Shown here: positions 16,710-25,609 of the stretch, piece after piece
Numbering within the stretch: position 1 is the first letter of the stretch
Layout of the letters: every line of letters starts with the position of its first letter
Assembly (NCBI GenBank): GCA_910585405.1
Contig: CAJUDO010000010.1
Coordinates: 1-64,000, forward strand
DNA: 64,000 nucleotides
Direction: 5' to 3'
Source of the DNA: an uncultured Peptococcaceae bacterium
Lineage (GTDB): Bacteria; Bacillota; Peptococcia; Peptococcales; Peptococcaceae
Translations under genes and position numbers: made by a program
Notes under the pieces: generated by a model
What the model was told of the DNA's origin: nothing
The model's input: the letters and a program-made list of their open reading frames with translations, nothing else
The model's database searches: none

Positions 16710-17867
16710 TTGCAGAAACGTGTCAAAAAAGCTATGGCAATTTTGATATTGTCAGCGTTTTCGGTTACCTGCGCTGCACCGATGACAAGTTTTGGGGCGA
16801 ATAGTATTGGTGACTTACAGCAACAGCAAAATGAATTGAAAGAACAGCAAAAGGATATAAAAGGACAGATTACAGCGAAAAATAATGAAAAAAAATCATT
16901 GACGCAGCAGTTAAAAGAAATTAATGCGGAAATGAATGCGGTACAGCAGACCATTGATGGATTAAATACAGAGATTGCGGAGACGGAAGATAAAATTTCT
17001 TTTACAAAAATGGAGATTGAAAATAAACAGCGCGATTATGACGGACGGATGGCGATTTTCAACCGCAGGTTGAAAGAGATGTACCAGTATGGAGATGTGA
17101 GCTTTTTGGAAGTACTGTTACAGTCTAACAGTATTACTGATTTTTTAACACGTTTTGAATATTTGAAATATATTGCCAATAATGACCAGAAATTGCTAGA
17201 TGAAGTGACAGCTCTAAAAAACAGTTTGGAAAGCGAAAAGCAAAGTCTGGACAGCATGAAAGTAAGCTTAGAGACTAAAAAACAGAGTCAGGTGGCCCGT
17301 ACCAAGGAATTGGAAACCGCCACAGCACAAAAGCAGGCAGTAGTGGATCAGATTAATGCGGATCAGAATGCATTGTTTGATATTTTGGAAGATTTGGAAG
17401 CAGAGTCAAAAAAATTAAATAGCGAAATTAAGGCGTTGCAAGCGCAGCAGGCGGCTAAGAATGGAGGTACAAAAGCGCCTGGGGCATATTTATGGCCTTG
17501 CCCAAGCAGTCATACCATTACATCGTCTTATGGCTATCGCACGCATCCGATTAGCGGCGTGAAAAAGCTGCACACCGGAATGGATATCGGTGCCAGTTAT
17601 GGGGCCAATGTTGTAGCTGCGGCAGGCGGCACTGTCATTATGTCCAAATATTATGGTGGTTACGGAAATTGTATAATTATTGATCATGGCGGTGGCGTGG
17701 CGACTTTGTATGGGCACATGTCTTCATTGGTAGCCAAAAACGGTCAGACAGTGGCGGCAGGAGAAACCATCGGCAAAGTAGGTTCTACTGGAAATTCTAC
17801 TGGGAATCATTTGCATTTCGAAGTGCGTATCAACGGCTCTACAGTAAATCCTGCAGGATATGTGTGA
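16710..17867 (+). CDS. EnvC/NlpD-like M23 murein peptidase
   Basis: The product has 385 residues. TTG 16710 is chosen because it stands 8 bases after AAAGGAG; GTG 16701 overlaps that site. A signal peptide (about residues 1-28) is followed by a long Gln/Lys/Glu-rich coiled coil (about 30-250). The C-terminal LytM/M23 zinc peptidase domain has H-T-G-M-D near 289 and the H-L-H-F-E motif near 369, so both zinc-binding motifs are present. Such proteins cut peptidoglycan crosslinks or activate amidases at the septum. It is monocistronic, with a promoter and terminator of its own. Confidence 0.9.
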   Translation: MQKRVKKAMAILILSAFSVTCAAPMTSFGANSIGDLQQQQNELKEQQKDIKGQITAKNNEKKSLTQQLKEINAEMNAVQQTIDGLNTEIAETEDKISFTKMEIENKQRDYDGRMAIFNRRLKEMYQYGDVSFLEVLLQSNSITDFLTRFEYLKYIANNDQKLLDEVTALKNSLESEKQSLDSMKVSLETKKQSQVARTKELETATAQKQAVVDQINADQNALFDILEDLEAESKKLNSEIKALQAQQAAKNGGTKAPGAYLWPCPSSHTITSSYGYRTHPISGVKKLHTGMDIGASYGANVVAAAGGTVIMSKYYGGYGNCIIIDHGGGVATLYGHMSSLVAKNGQTVAAGETIGKVGSTGNSTGNHLHFEVRINGSTVNPAGYV

Positions 17868-17877
17868 TAAAATATTG

Positions 17878-17910
17878 AGGTCGTTCCATTGTGGGACGAC
17901 CTGTTTTCTA
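17878..17910 (+). terminator. Terminator after the M23 peptidase
   Basis: A 10-bp stem (17878-17887 with 17893-17902, one G-U pair) with the loop ATTGT is followed by a T-rich tract. Confidence 0.8.
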
Positions 17911-18049
17911 TTTCAAGAATGAAATAGAAGCAGGTATCTAGATGATTTATGTAGAAATTTCTAAGCAGGTATAAAAGTTTGCTTTATAGCTTTATAATGG
18001 AGCATGAAAAGAGACTTAAAAAAGTCTGGGCAATAAGGGGTTGATGGAC

Positions 18050-18973
18050 ATGTTGGAGGAAATAATCGTGCCAGCATCGGATCGCACGGTATTATATATG
18101 TATTGCTGGCGGGCAGAAAATCCGCGGGCTGTGGTACTTTTAGCTCATGGGATGACAGAGCACAGTATGCGCTATGATAAATTGGGTCGATTTTTGGCAC
18201 AGCAGGGTATTTCTTTGTATTGTCATGATCAAAGAGGACATGGCAAGACCGCCGCTGGGCGGTTGGGCTATTTGCGCAAAGGCGTGGATTGGAATATGAT
18301 GATCAATGATTTATTTACCATCCGCAAGAAGGTCATTGATGAAGAAGTGGATTGTCCGATATTTTTGATGGGGCACAGTATGGGCTCTTTTCTGGTACGA
18401 CGTACAGTACAACTGCGACCGTCGATGTTTGATGGACTGATTTTGTCGGGAACTGGGGATGGTCAGGGAGCGGCAGGAAGGCTGGCCTTGCAGATCGTCA
18501 CGGCAGCATGTTTCTTTATGGGGCAGGAGCATTATTCTCCAAAAATTAAGAAAATGCTTTTTGGCGGGTTTAACAGAGGTATTGCAAATCCTCAATCTGA
18601 GTTTGACTGGCTGACACGGGACAGAGAAGTGGTAAGCCGTTATCTGGAAGATGATTGGTGCGGGTTCCTTTGCAGCAATGGTTTTTATCATGAGCTACTG
18701 CAGGGCATTCAATTAGCCAATACTCCCCATAATATTGCTGGAATGAGAAAAGACATGCCGGTTTATCTTTTTTCAGGAGATTGCGATCCGGTGGGTAGTA
18801 TGGGAAAAGGTGTGCAGCATGTGCGTAATTTATTTTTAGATGCGGGTTTGCAGGATGTGACTATGGAGCTTTATGCCGGTGGGCGTCATGAAATGTTGAA
18901 TGAGTTAAATTATGATATCGTGATGGATGATCTACTACAATGGTTGAATCATAAAATTGATGCAATGCAATAA
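18050..18973 (+). CDS. Alpha/beta hydrolase, monoacylglycerol-lipase type
   Basis: The product has 307 residues. ATG 18050 stands 9 bases after AAGGGG; ATG 18044 and TTG 18041 are too close to it. The fold markers are HGM-x2-H (oxyanion region, near 30), D-Q-R-G-H-G near 62 and the nucleophile Ser in GHSMGS near 107. An acidic residue in SGDCDPVG lies near 244 and the catalytic His in GGRHEMLNE near 278. These match serine-aminopeptidase/monoacylglycerol lipase proteins. No signal peptide is present, so a cytoplasmic lipase or lysophospholipase is likely. Confidence 0.85.
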   Translation: MLEEIIVPASDRTVLYMYCWRAENPRAVVLLAHGMTEHSMRYDKLGRFLAQQGISLYCHDQRGHGKTAAGRLGYLRKGVDWNMMINDLFTIRKKVIDEEVDCPIFLMGHSMGSFLVRRTVQLRPSMFDGLILSGTGDGQGAAGRLALQIVTAACFFMGQEHYSPKIKKMLFGGFNRGIANPQSEFDWLTRDREVVSRYLEDDWCGFLCSNGFYHELLQGIQLANTPHNIAGMRKDMPVYLFSGDCDPVGSMGKGVQHVRNLFLDAGLQDVTMELYAGGRHEMLNELNYDIVMDDLLQWLNHKIDAMQ

Positions 18974-18987
18974 ATAAAGGACAGGGC

Positions 18988-19016
18988 TTGACGATTTTGG
19001 AGATTCATGCTATGCT
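18988..19016 (+). promoter_or_regulatory. Promoter for the ABC-F transcript
   Basis: TTGACG (18988-18993), 17 bases, TATGCT (19011-19016). Transcription would begin near 19023, leaving a leader of about 250 bases before the ABC-F start. Confidence 0.75.
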
Positions 19017-19047
19017 GATAGCGAAATAAAAAGAATGGGGTGGGAGG

Positions 19048-19245
19048 ATGTTTAACTTTTCTTGCAAATAAAATTGGATATGCGATGATACAGTTGTATT
19101 GTTGCGCTCTTTTGCAAGAAAGTTATATATCTATTCACCCAGCGGATGATTCTACCCTTTGCAAATTTGTCATATAAAGTTGATAAGATGGGATTATGAT
19201 TAGGTGAGCTGTGAGAAGAAACTTTCTTGCAGCTCTTATTTTTAT
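19048..19245 (+). promoter_or_regulatory. Attenuator leader with 7-codon leader peptide
   Basis: A mini-ORF at 19048-19071 encodes MFNFSCK after a G-rich site. Its 3' half (19054-19068) can pair with 19110-19124. That same segment (19113-19124) pairs perfectly over 12 bases with 19220-19231, the 3' arm of a terminator hairpin. The terminator stem is about 13 bp (19206-19218 with 19223-19235, with several G-U pairs) followed by TTATTTTTAT. A ribosome stalled on the mini-ORF would free 19110-19124 to disrupt the terminator, allowing ABC-F expression. This is the known logic for antibiotic-induced ABC-F genes such as vmlR. Confidence 0.75.
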
Positions 19246-19273
19246 GTTTGAAAGGACAAGGGGGGAATACTTC

Positions 19274-20752
19274 ATGACTATGATTAAAGTGGAGAATCTT
19301 ACGTTTTCCTATCCATCCAGCTATGATATGATTTTTGAAAATGTGAATTTTCAGATTGATACCGATTGGAAGCTTGGTTTTATTGGGAGAAACGGCAGAG
19401 GAAAAACCACCTTTTTAAATTTATTGCAGGGAAAATACACGTATCAAGGGAAAATTCACGCGCCGGTACAGTTCGAGTATTTTCCTTATACTATTGCAGA
19501 TAAAAACAAAATGACAACGGAACTTTTGCAGGAGATCTGTCCTCTTTCGGAGGAATGGGAAATCATGCGGGAATTATCTTATCTTGATTTGGAAGATGAT
19601 GTGCTTTGGCGTCCCTTTGATACGCTTTCTAATGGGGAACAGACCAAGGTCCTGCTTGCTGCGCTTTTTCTGAATGAAGGCCATTTTTTGTTAATAGATG
19701 AGCCGACAAATCATTTGGATATGAAAGCCAGAGAACAAGTGGCGGCTTATCTCAAAAAGAAAAAAGGATTTATTTTAGTTTCCCATGACCGGTGGTTTTT
19801 GGATCACTGTGTAGATCATATTTTATCGTTAAATCGGACGAATATTGAGGTGCAAAGTGGAAATTTCAGCTCATGGCTGACGAATTTTGAGCGGCAGCAA
19901 AATTTTGAACGGGCAGAAAATTGGCGTCTGCAAAAGGATATCAAACGATTGCAGCAGTCTGCCAAACGTACTTCTGTGTGGTCGGATAAAGTAGAAGCCA
20001 GTAAGTTTGGTGTGCAATCCTCTGGATTAAAAGCGGACAGGGGCTACGTGGGACACAAGGCGGCAAAAATGATGAAACGCTCAAAAACGATTGAAGCGAG
20101 GCAGCAACAAGCCATTGAGCAGAAATCCAGCCTTTTGAAAAATGTCGAAAGGGCGGAAAACTTAAAATTATTTCCGTTACGGTATCACACGGATACGCTG
20201 GTCACCTTTTCCGAGGTTGCTCCTGTTTATGCTGACAAACTTGCCTGTGCGCCTGTCTCGTTTACAGTCCAGCAAGGTGAACGCATTGTGCTTGAAGGCA
20301 AAAACGGAAGCGGAAAATCCAGTCTGTTGAAGTTCTTAGTAGGAGAACTGTCAGAGCATGTGGGCACAGTGAAAATCGGTTCGGGCCTGCTCATTTCTTA
20401 TGTGCCGCAGGATACATCTCATTTGAGCGGAGGACTGTCCGATTTTGCGAAAATGCATTGTCTGGATGAGAGCCTGTTTAAGGCGATTCTGCATAAGATG
20501 GATTTCATGCAGATTCAATTTGCAAAAGATATGAAGGAATTTTCCAGCGGACAAAAGAAAAAGGTGCTGCTGGCAAAAAGCCTTTGCGAGCAGGCACACT
20601 TGTATGTTTGGGACGAACCGCTGAACTATATTGATACGTATTCGCGCATACAGATTGAAAATCTGATTAAGACTTTTTTGCCGACAATGATTTTTGTTGA
20701 ACATGACAGAACTTTTCGGGATACTATTGCCACGAAAAGTGTCGCACTTTGA
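19274..20752 (+). CDS. ABC-F ribosome-protection protein, Lsa/Vga type
   Basis: The product has 492 residues from ATG 19274 after a G-rich site; the longer frame from 19211 would translate the attenuator. Two ABC cassettes are present. Walker A GRNGRGKT is near 38 and a second GKNGSGKS near 343. LSNGEQ and FSSGQK serve as signature motifs, and the Walker B regions end in DEP. A linker of about 80 charged residues joins the cassettes. There are no membrane helices. The second half (W-D-E-P-L-N-Y-I-D) is typical of Lsa/VmlR proteins, which displace lincosamides, pleuromutilins and streptogramins from the ribosome. The attenuated leader fits drug-inducible expression. Confidence 0.88.
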   Translation: MTMIKVENLTFSYPSSYDMIFENVNFQIDTDWKLGFIGRNGRGKTTFLNLLQGKYTYQGKIHAPVQFEYFPYTIADKNKMTTELLQEICPLSEEWEIMRELSYLDLEDDVLWRPFDTLSNGEQTKVLLAALFLNEGHFLLIDEPTNHLDMKAREQVAAYLKKKKGFILVSHDRWFLDHCVDHILSLNRTNIEVQSGNFSSWLTNFERQQNFERAENWRLQKDIKRLQQSAKRTSVWSDKVEASKFGVQSSGLKADRGYVGHKAAKMMKRSKTIEARQQQAIEQKSSLLKNVERAENLKLFPLRYHTDTLVTFSEVAPVYADKLACAPVSFTVQQGERIVLEGKNGSGKSSLLKFLVGELSEHVGTVKIGSGLLISYVPQDTSHLSGGLSDFAKMHCLDESLFKAILHKMDFMQIQFAKDMKEFSSGQKKKVLLAKSLCEQAHLYVWDEPLNYIDTYSRIQIENLIKTFLPTMIFVEHDRTFRDTIATKSVAL

Positions 20753-20938
20753 GAAATATATCTTTTGTATAAAGGAATCACATCGGCGGCCCGTAGAGGG
20801 CAAGCAGGAAAATTTTTTATGGAAAAACCTGCAGCGCAGTTGGAAAAAAGAAAGAATTGCGTGATGGGCATTTTTATCGTACAATGAAAGCAGAGAACGA
20901 GATGAAACAATAAATTCCAGATGATATGTGGTGATAGA
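20753..20938. other. Intergenic stretch before the dsrN-like gene
   Basis: No gene and no clear terminator are visible. Confidence 0.4.
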
Positions 20939-22312
20939 TTGAATAACGATATTTCACGTGTGCTTATTGGAGCGGTTCAGGGCCGCTCTGGAAAAACAAC
21001 CTTTACTTTGGGGCTTTTAAAGGCGTTGACTGACAGAGGTATCACAGTACAGCCTTTCAAAAAGGGTCCCGATTATATTGACCCTAGCTGGATGAGCTAT
21101 GCCAGCGGACAGCAATGTCGCAATCTGGATTTGGTCATGATGGGCGCCGAAGGGGTAAAGCAATCCTTTATCCGTCATTCCCAGAAATCTGATATCAGCG
21201 TGGTGGAGGGTGCTATGGGACTCTTTGACGGACTGGATGTGGAAGGCTCCAACAGTAGCGCTGAGTTAGCCTATGTCATTGGCGCGCCAGTGATTTTAGT
21301 GGTGAACTGTACGCGTATCACCCGTAGCGTGGCAGCGTTGATCAATGGCGTTGTAAATTTTGACCGGCGTATTCAGATTGGTGGTGTGATTTTGAATCAG
21401 GTGGCCAGAGCCCGTCACGAAAAGATTATGTTGCAAAGCATAGAGCGTTATTGTGATGTGCCAGTGTTGGGGTCATTGCCCAAATCAAAGGAGGTGGAGA
21501 TTCCTGACCGTCATTTAGGGTTGATTCCTGCAGGCGAACAGGATATGCTGCAAAACCGTATTTCCTTGTTGGGAAAGTTGGTGCAGGAAAATGTAGATTT
21601 ATCTAAATTGCTGCAATTGTCATCTAATGGGGTTCCTTTGTCTGAAGAAAAAGTTTTGGAGATTCACAAGGCCGAAGAAAAAGTAAAAATCGGCGTACTG
21701 CGTGACAGAGCCTTCAGCTTTTATTATCCTGAGAACCTGGAAGCCCTTGAGGAAGCAGGAGCAAAGCTGGTTTTCATCAATTCGATGGAAGACAAGAAGC
21801 TGCCTGAAATAGATGGCTTGTACATTGGCGGTGGTTTCCCGGAAGTTATGGCTGAGGAAATCAGTGCAAATGTATCTCTGATGACAGAGATCAAAGCAGC
21901 GATAGAGGAAAATATGCCTGTATATGCAGAGTGCGGCGGGCTGATGTACTTGGCAAAAAGCATTATTCAAGGTGAAAAACACTATCCCATGATAGGTGTA
22001 TTTGACTGTGATGTAGAGATGACGAAAAAACCTCAAGGGATTGGTTATACAATACAGCAAGCATTGCCAGGCAATCCGTTTTTCCCGGAAGGAACAATGG
22101 TGCGTGGGCATGAATTCCATAATTCACGGCTGGTCAATTTGTCTGAAGCGCTTCATTATGGATTCCGCACAGAGCGAGGACAGGGGATCATAGCTGGTGC
22201 AGATGGGCTGGTATATAAACATACCCTGGCAGGATATCATCATCTGCATGTTGCAGCTGCTCCGTTATGGGCAGGACAAATGGTGCAGCTGGCAGAAAAA
22301 TACAAAAAATGA
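20939..22312 (+). CDS. dsrN: Cobyrinate a,c-diamide synthase homologue (DsrN-like)
   Basis: The product has 457 residues from TTG 20939, which follows GGTGAT; ATG 20921 has no ribosome binding site. The N-terminal ATP-binding domain of the CobB/CbiA family carries Q-G-R-S-G-K-T near residue 17. KKGPDYIDP and EGAMGLFDG follow. The C-terminal class I glutamine amidotransferase domain has the nucleophile Cys in Y-A-E-C-G-G-L near 335 and a final H-H-L-H motif. In the cobalamin pathway the enzyme amidates cobyrinate. Beside dsrAB the homologue DsrN is thought to amidate the siroheme of sulfite reductase. No other corrin genes lie nearby, so the DsrN role is favoured. Confidence 0.8.
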   Translation: MNNDISRVLIGAVQGRSGKTTFTLGLLKALTDRGITVQPFKKGPDYIDPSWMSYASGQQCRNLDLVMMGAEGVKQSFIRHSQKSDISVVEGAMGLFDGLDVEGSNSSAELAYVIGAPVILVVNCTRITRSVAALINGVVNFDRRIQIGGVILNQVARARHEKIMLQSIERYCDVPVLGSLPKSKEVEIPDRHLGLIPAGEQDMLQNRISLLGKLVQENVDLSKLLQLSSNGVPLSEEKVLEIHKAEEKVKIGVLRDRAFSFYYPENLEALEEAGAKLVFINSMEDKKLPEIDGLYIGGGFPEVMAEEISANVSLMTEIKAAIEENMPVYAECGGLMYLAKSIIQGEKHYPMIGVFDCDVEMTKKPQGIGYTIQQALPGNPFFPEGTMVRGHEFHNSRLVNLSEALHYGFRTERGQGIIAGADGLVYKHTLAGYHHLHVAAAPLWAGQMVQLAEKYKK

Positions 22313-22541
22313 ATAAAAAATGAGCGATAGAAATTTTTTATTACTTGATAGGTTAAACGTTATTGATTTTGCAATGCAATTTCCCCGGATTTTTTGAAAA
22401 AAATATTGCAAAAATTCGAGGAATATGTAATGATTAATGTGTGTTTGATGAACTCAGATGTTTCGTCGGGGTTTTGTATTAGTCGATAGAGTATCAATTA
22501 GCGAAGTTGGTTAATTCAAAACTGAAAGGAGTTGTTTAGAA
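22313..22541. promoter_or_regulatory. Region upstream of the dsr operon, weak promoter
   Basis: TTGCAA (22406-22411), 16 bases, TAATGA (22428-22433) is a possible promoter. The strength of codon bias downstream suggests a strong promoter must exist; no better match was seen. GTTTCGTCGGG at 22460-22470 recurs at 29027. Confidence 0.35.
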
Positions 22542-22721
22542 ATGTTTATGCCAAGCGTAGATGCAGAAAAATGTGTTGCATGTGGTGAATGTGCAGGCGC
22601 TTGCCCAGGTTCCGTATTCGTTGTAAACGAACACGCTGAAGTTACTGAGAACGAATGCTTGGGATGCCAGAGCTGTGTGCTGATTTGCCCAGTTGGGGCC
22701 ATCACATTAAATGAATTCTAA
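22542..22721 (+). CDS. Small 2[4Fe-4S] ferredoxin
   Basis: The 59-residue product begins at ATG 22542, after AAAGGAG at a rather long distance. Two complete cluster motifs, C-V-A-C-G-E-C-A-G-A-C-P (11-22) and C-L-G-C-Q-S-C-V-L-I-C-P (39-50), define a bacterial 2[4Fe-4S] ferredoxin. It lies 60 bases before dsrA and after the DsrN-like gene, so it is a likely electron carrier to DsrAB. Confidence 0.9.
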   Translation: MFMPSVDAEKCVACGECAGACPGSVFVVNEHAEVTENECLGCQSCVLICPVGAITLNEF

Positions 22722-22781
22722 TTTGCCTTAGAAAAGGTATGTATTTAGCAAATCAATTGCTAGAAATAATTATGGAGGTGT

Positions 22782-23996
22782 ATGGATTTGGCAAAAGCTA
22801 GACCAATGCTGGACGAACTGAAAAAAGGCCCATGGCCTTCCTTCGTCAAAGAAATCGAAAAAAGTGCCGCTAAAAATGAACAGGCTGCTACTTTGTTAGA
22901 TTTATTAGAAGATTCCTATGAAGAAAAACGCGTACACTGGAAACATGGTGGTATCGTAGGTGTTAGAGGTTACGGCGGCGGCGTTATCGGTCGTTATACC
23001 GACAGCCCTGAAAAATATCCGGCCGTTACCGAATTCCACACAATCCGTGTTAACCAGACCTCTGGTTGGTTCTACAATTCCGAAGATATTCGTACTCTGT
23101 GCGATATCTGGGAAAAACACGGTTCCGGTTTGACAAATATGCACGGTGCTACAGGCGATATCGTATTCCTGGGTACCACAACAGACCATTTACAGCCATG
23201 CTTTAACGATTTGTCTTATGCTGGTTGGGATTTAGGTGGTTCCGGTTCTAACTTCAGAACACCAAGCTGCTGCGTAGGTCCTGGCCGTTGCGAATATGCA
23301 TGCTTTGATACTTTGGATTTCCTGTACAATATTACACAGGCATATCAGACCGAGCTGCACAGACCAATGTGGCCTTACAAATCTAAAATTAAAGTATCTG
23401 GTTGCCCGAACGACTGCATTTCCGCACAGGCTCGTGCTGATATTTCCGTTTTAGGTACCTGGAGAGATGCAATCCAGATTGATCAGGCTGAAGTAGCGAA
23501 ATATGCTGACGCTGGTTTTGATATTGAAAACTTGGTTTGCGGATATTGCCCAACCAAATGTATCTCTTATGATGCAGACAAAAAAGAAATCACCGTTGAC
23601 AATGAAAACTGCACCCGCTGCATGCACTGCATCAACGAAATGCCAAAAGCATTGCATGTTGGTAAAGAAAGAGGCGCTACTATCCTGATGGGTGGTAAAG
23701 CTACTATCGTACAGTCTGCATTCCTGTCTTGGGTTGTAGTTCCATTCATGCCAATGGATAAAGAAAACGACTACGAAGAATTCAAAGACTTAGTAGAAAA
23801 GACCTGGGAATGGTGGGATGAAAACGCCAAGGTTCGTGAAAGACTGGGCGAATTAATCTACAGAAAAGGTATGGCTGAATTCCTGAAAGCTGTAGAATTA
23901 GATCCAATTCCACAGATGGTTAAACATCCTCGTGAAAACCCATATTACTTCTGGTATCCAGAAGATTTTGAAAATGAAGACGGAGGTGCTAACTAA
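22782..23996 (+). CDS. dsrA: Dissimilatory sulfite reductase alpha subunit
   Basis: The 404-residue protein is slightly shorter than Desulfovibrio DsrA. It starts after GGAGGTG. Siroheme-[4Fe-4S] ligation motifs are present as C-V-G-P-G-R-C near 164-170 and G-C-P-N-D-C near 207-212. A ferredoxin insert follows with C-G-Y-C-P-T-K-C and C-T-R-C-M-H-C, as in other DsrA proteins. With DsrB it forms the alpha2beta2 enzyme that reduces sulfite to a trisulfide on DsrC. Its stop overlaps the dsrB start by one base. Codon use is strongly biased towards GGT, GCT, AAA, GAA and C-ending Phe/Asn/Ile codons, as in highly expressed genes. Confidence 0.97.
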   Translation: MDLAKARPMLDELKKGPWPSFVKEIEKSAAKNEQAATLLDLLEDSYEEKRVHWKHGGIVGVRGYGGGVIGRYTDSPEKYPAVTEFHTIRVNQTSGWFYNSEDIRTLCDIWEKHGSGLTNMHGATGDIVFLGTTTDHLQPCFNDLSYAGWDLGGSGSNFRTPSCCVGPGRCEYACFDTLDFLYNITQAYQTELHRPMWPYKSKIKVSGCPNDCISAQARADISVLGTWRDAIQIDQAEVAKYADAGFDIENLVCGYCPTKCISYDADKKEITVDNENCTRCMHCINEMPKALHVGKERGATILMGGKATIVQSAFLSWVVVPFMPMDKENDYEEFKDLVEKTWEWWDENAKVRERLGELIYRKGMAEFLKAVELDPIPQMVKHPRENPYYFWYPEDFENEDGGAN

Positions 23997-25069
23997 TGAT
24001 TTCTCAATTCGCTCCTACAGATATTGGACCACCTCATTATTGGGACAAAATGCCTGAAATGAGTAAGAAAAACTATGGCCAGTGGCAGTATCATGAATAT
24101 CTGAAACCAGGTGTTATGAAACACGTTGGTCCTGCAGGTGCTTTGTACACAGTTCGCGTAGGTTCTCCACGTTTGCTGTCTATCGAAACCCTGAGATGGT
24201 TTGCTGATATCGCTGATAAATACTGCGATGGCAAGTTGCGTTTCACTTCTCGCCACAATGTAGAATTCTTGCTGGAAGACGAAAGCAAAATTGATGCTTT
24301 AGTTGAAGAAGTAGAAGCTGCTGGTTGGCCAGTAGGTGGTACCGGTAAATCCCTGAAAAACATGTTGCATACCCAGGGTTGGGTGCACTGCCACAGTGCA
24401 GCTACCGACGCTTCCGGTACTGTAAAAGCTGTAATGGATGATCTGTTTGAATATTTCAAAAAAGATGATCTGCCAGCTAAATTAAAAATTTCCATGGCTT
24501 GCTGCCTGAACATGTGCGGTGCGGTACACTGCTCCGACATTGCTTGGGTTGGTATCCACAGAAAAATTCCAAGAGTCAATGACGCGGAAGTAGCGCATAG
24601 CTGCGAAATTCCAAACATCATTGCTTCTTGTCCAAAAGCTGCTATCAAACCAAATCCAAAAGCAAAATCCGTAACAATCAACGAAGAAAAATGTATGTAT
24701 TGCGGTAACTGCTTCTCCGTATGTCCGGCTCTGCCAATCGCAGACCCAGAAAACGATGGTATCGCTATTTTCGTTGGTGGTAAAGTATCCAATGCTCGTA
24801 CCGCTCCAACATTCAGTAAATTAGCTGTTCCATACATTCCAAACGAACCACCAAGATGGGATACCTTAGTAAAAACCATCAGACATCTGGTAGAAGTTTG
24901 GGTTGAAAACGCTCGCAAGGGCGAAAGATACGGCGAATGGATTGAAAGAATCGGCTGGGAGAAATTCTTTGAACTGACCGGTTTGGAATTCACCGATAAA
25001 CACATCGATGATTTCACATTCTCTGTAAAAACATTCCATACTGGCAATGGTTTCAAATTTACAAAATAA
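23996..25069 (+). CDS. dsrB: Dissimilatory sulfite reductase beta subunit
   Basis: The product has 357 residues. The siroheme-side cysteine motif C-C-L-N-M-C-G-A-V-H-C-S-D is near 165-177. S-C-P-K-A-A follows near 212, and a 4Fe-4S ferredoxin motif C-M-Y-C-G-N-C-F-S-V-C-P is near 233-244. These are the DsrB landmarks. DsrB holds the catalytically active siroheme in characterised enzymes. It is translationally coupled to dsrA. Operon partners are dsrD and dsrC downstream; dsrMKJOP is not in the window. Confidence 0.97.
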   Translation: MISQFAPTDIGPPHYWDKMPEMSKKNYGQWQYHEYLKPGVMKHVGPAGALYTVRVGSPRLLSIETLRWFADIADKYCDGKLRFTSRHNVEFLLEDESKIDALVEEVEAAGWPVGGTGKSLKNMLHTQGWVHCHSAATDASGTVKAVMDDLFEYFKKDDLPAKLKISMACCLNMCGAVHCSDIAWVGIHRKIPRVNDAEVAHSCEIPNIIASCPKAAIKPNPKAKSVTINEEKCMYCGNCFSVCPALPIADPENDGIAIFVGGKVSNARTAPTFSKLAVPYIPNEPPRWDTLVKTIRHLVEVWVENARKGERYGEWIERIGWEKFFELTGLEFTDKHIDDFTFSVKTFHTGNGFKFTK

Positions 25070-25123
25070 GAAATCAGCTTTTGTGGCTTTGTAAATATTT
25101 TTTGATTGGGTGGTGTGCCAACT

Positions 25124-25327
25124 ATGGCTGAATACACACATGAAGAATTAATGGCTAAAGTGTTGGAAGTTTTGGCTACAAAAGACAAAATGAAAAACAA
25201 AGAAATCGCTACAATCTTGGACGTTAAGAAAAAAGAAGTAGACTTAGCTGTTAATGATTTAGCTAAAGAAGGTAAAGTAGAATTCCTGTATCTGGGAACT
25301 TCTTATGTTACCTTACCAAAAGCGTAA
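25124..25327 (+). CDS. dsrD: DsrD winged-helix protein
   Basis: The product has 67 residues from ATG 25124, which lies 8 bases after GGTGGTG. The TTG at 25106 overlaps that site. Lys-rich helices with a V-x3-L-A-K-E-G-K-V wing are typical of DsrD. DsrD is found with reductive-type DsrAB and has been reported to activate sulfite reduction allosterically. Its presence supports a sulfite-reducing rather than sulfur-oxidising direction. Confidence 0.9.
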   Translation: MAEYTHEELMAKVLEVLATKDKMKNKEIATILDVKKKEVDLAVNDLAKEGKVEFLYLGTSYVTLPKA

Positions 25328-25393
25328 GCTTTTTATCTGTGCTGCCAGAGAGTGGATTTCTCTGGCGGCCGGTAAAAGACTGGGGGAATTGCA

Positions 25394-25594
25394 ATGAGCT
25401 TGATGGATGATTTGAACGGATATGTTGATTTCTGTTATGATCTTATGGTGGAAATGAAAAATACAAAATCCAGTGAATATAAGATGGGAATTGCAGACGG
25501 CATGGAGCAAATGCTCACAATGTTGTATGACTATCTGGAGGAATATCCTGATTTCATTGACCCCAGACATAAATATGATAAATTTAAAATGTAG
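25394..25594 (+). CDS. Unrecognised 66-residue protein in the dsr operon
   Basis: The acidic, helical protein is rich in Asp, Tyr and Met and has an A-D-G-M-E-Q-M-L helix in the middle. There is one cysteine (residue 14). The start follows TGGGGGAA and the stop is 15 bases before dsrC. No family is recognised. The placement between dsrD and dsrC suggests a role in DsrAB/DsrC function or maturation. Its codon use is less biased than that of its neighbours. Confidence 0.7.
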   Translation: MSLMDDLNGYVDFCYDLMVEMKNTKSSEYKMGIADGMEQMLTMLYDYLEEYPDFIDPRHKYDKFKM

Positions 25595-25609
25595 AGGAGA
25601 ACGATTACT

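Noticed and set aside
24091..25200. A 369-residue open frame opposite dsrB
   Set aside because: It is a mirror of the strongly codon-biased dsrB gene, with no ribosome binding site or domain.
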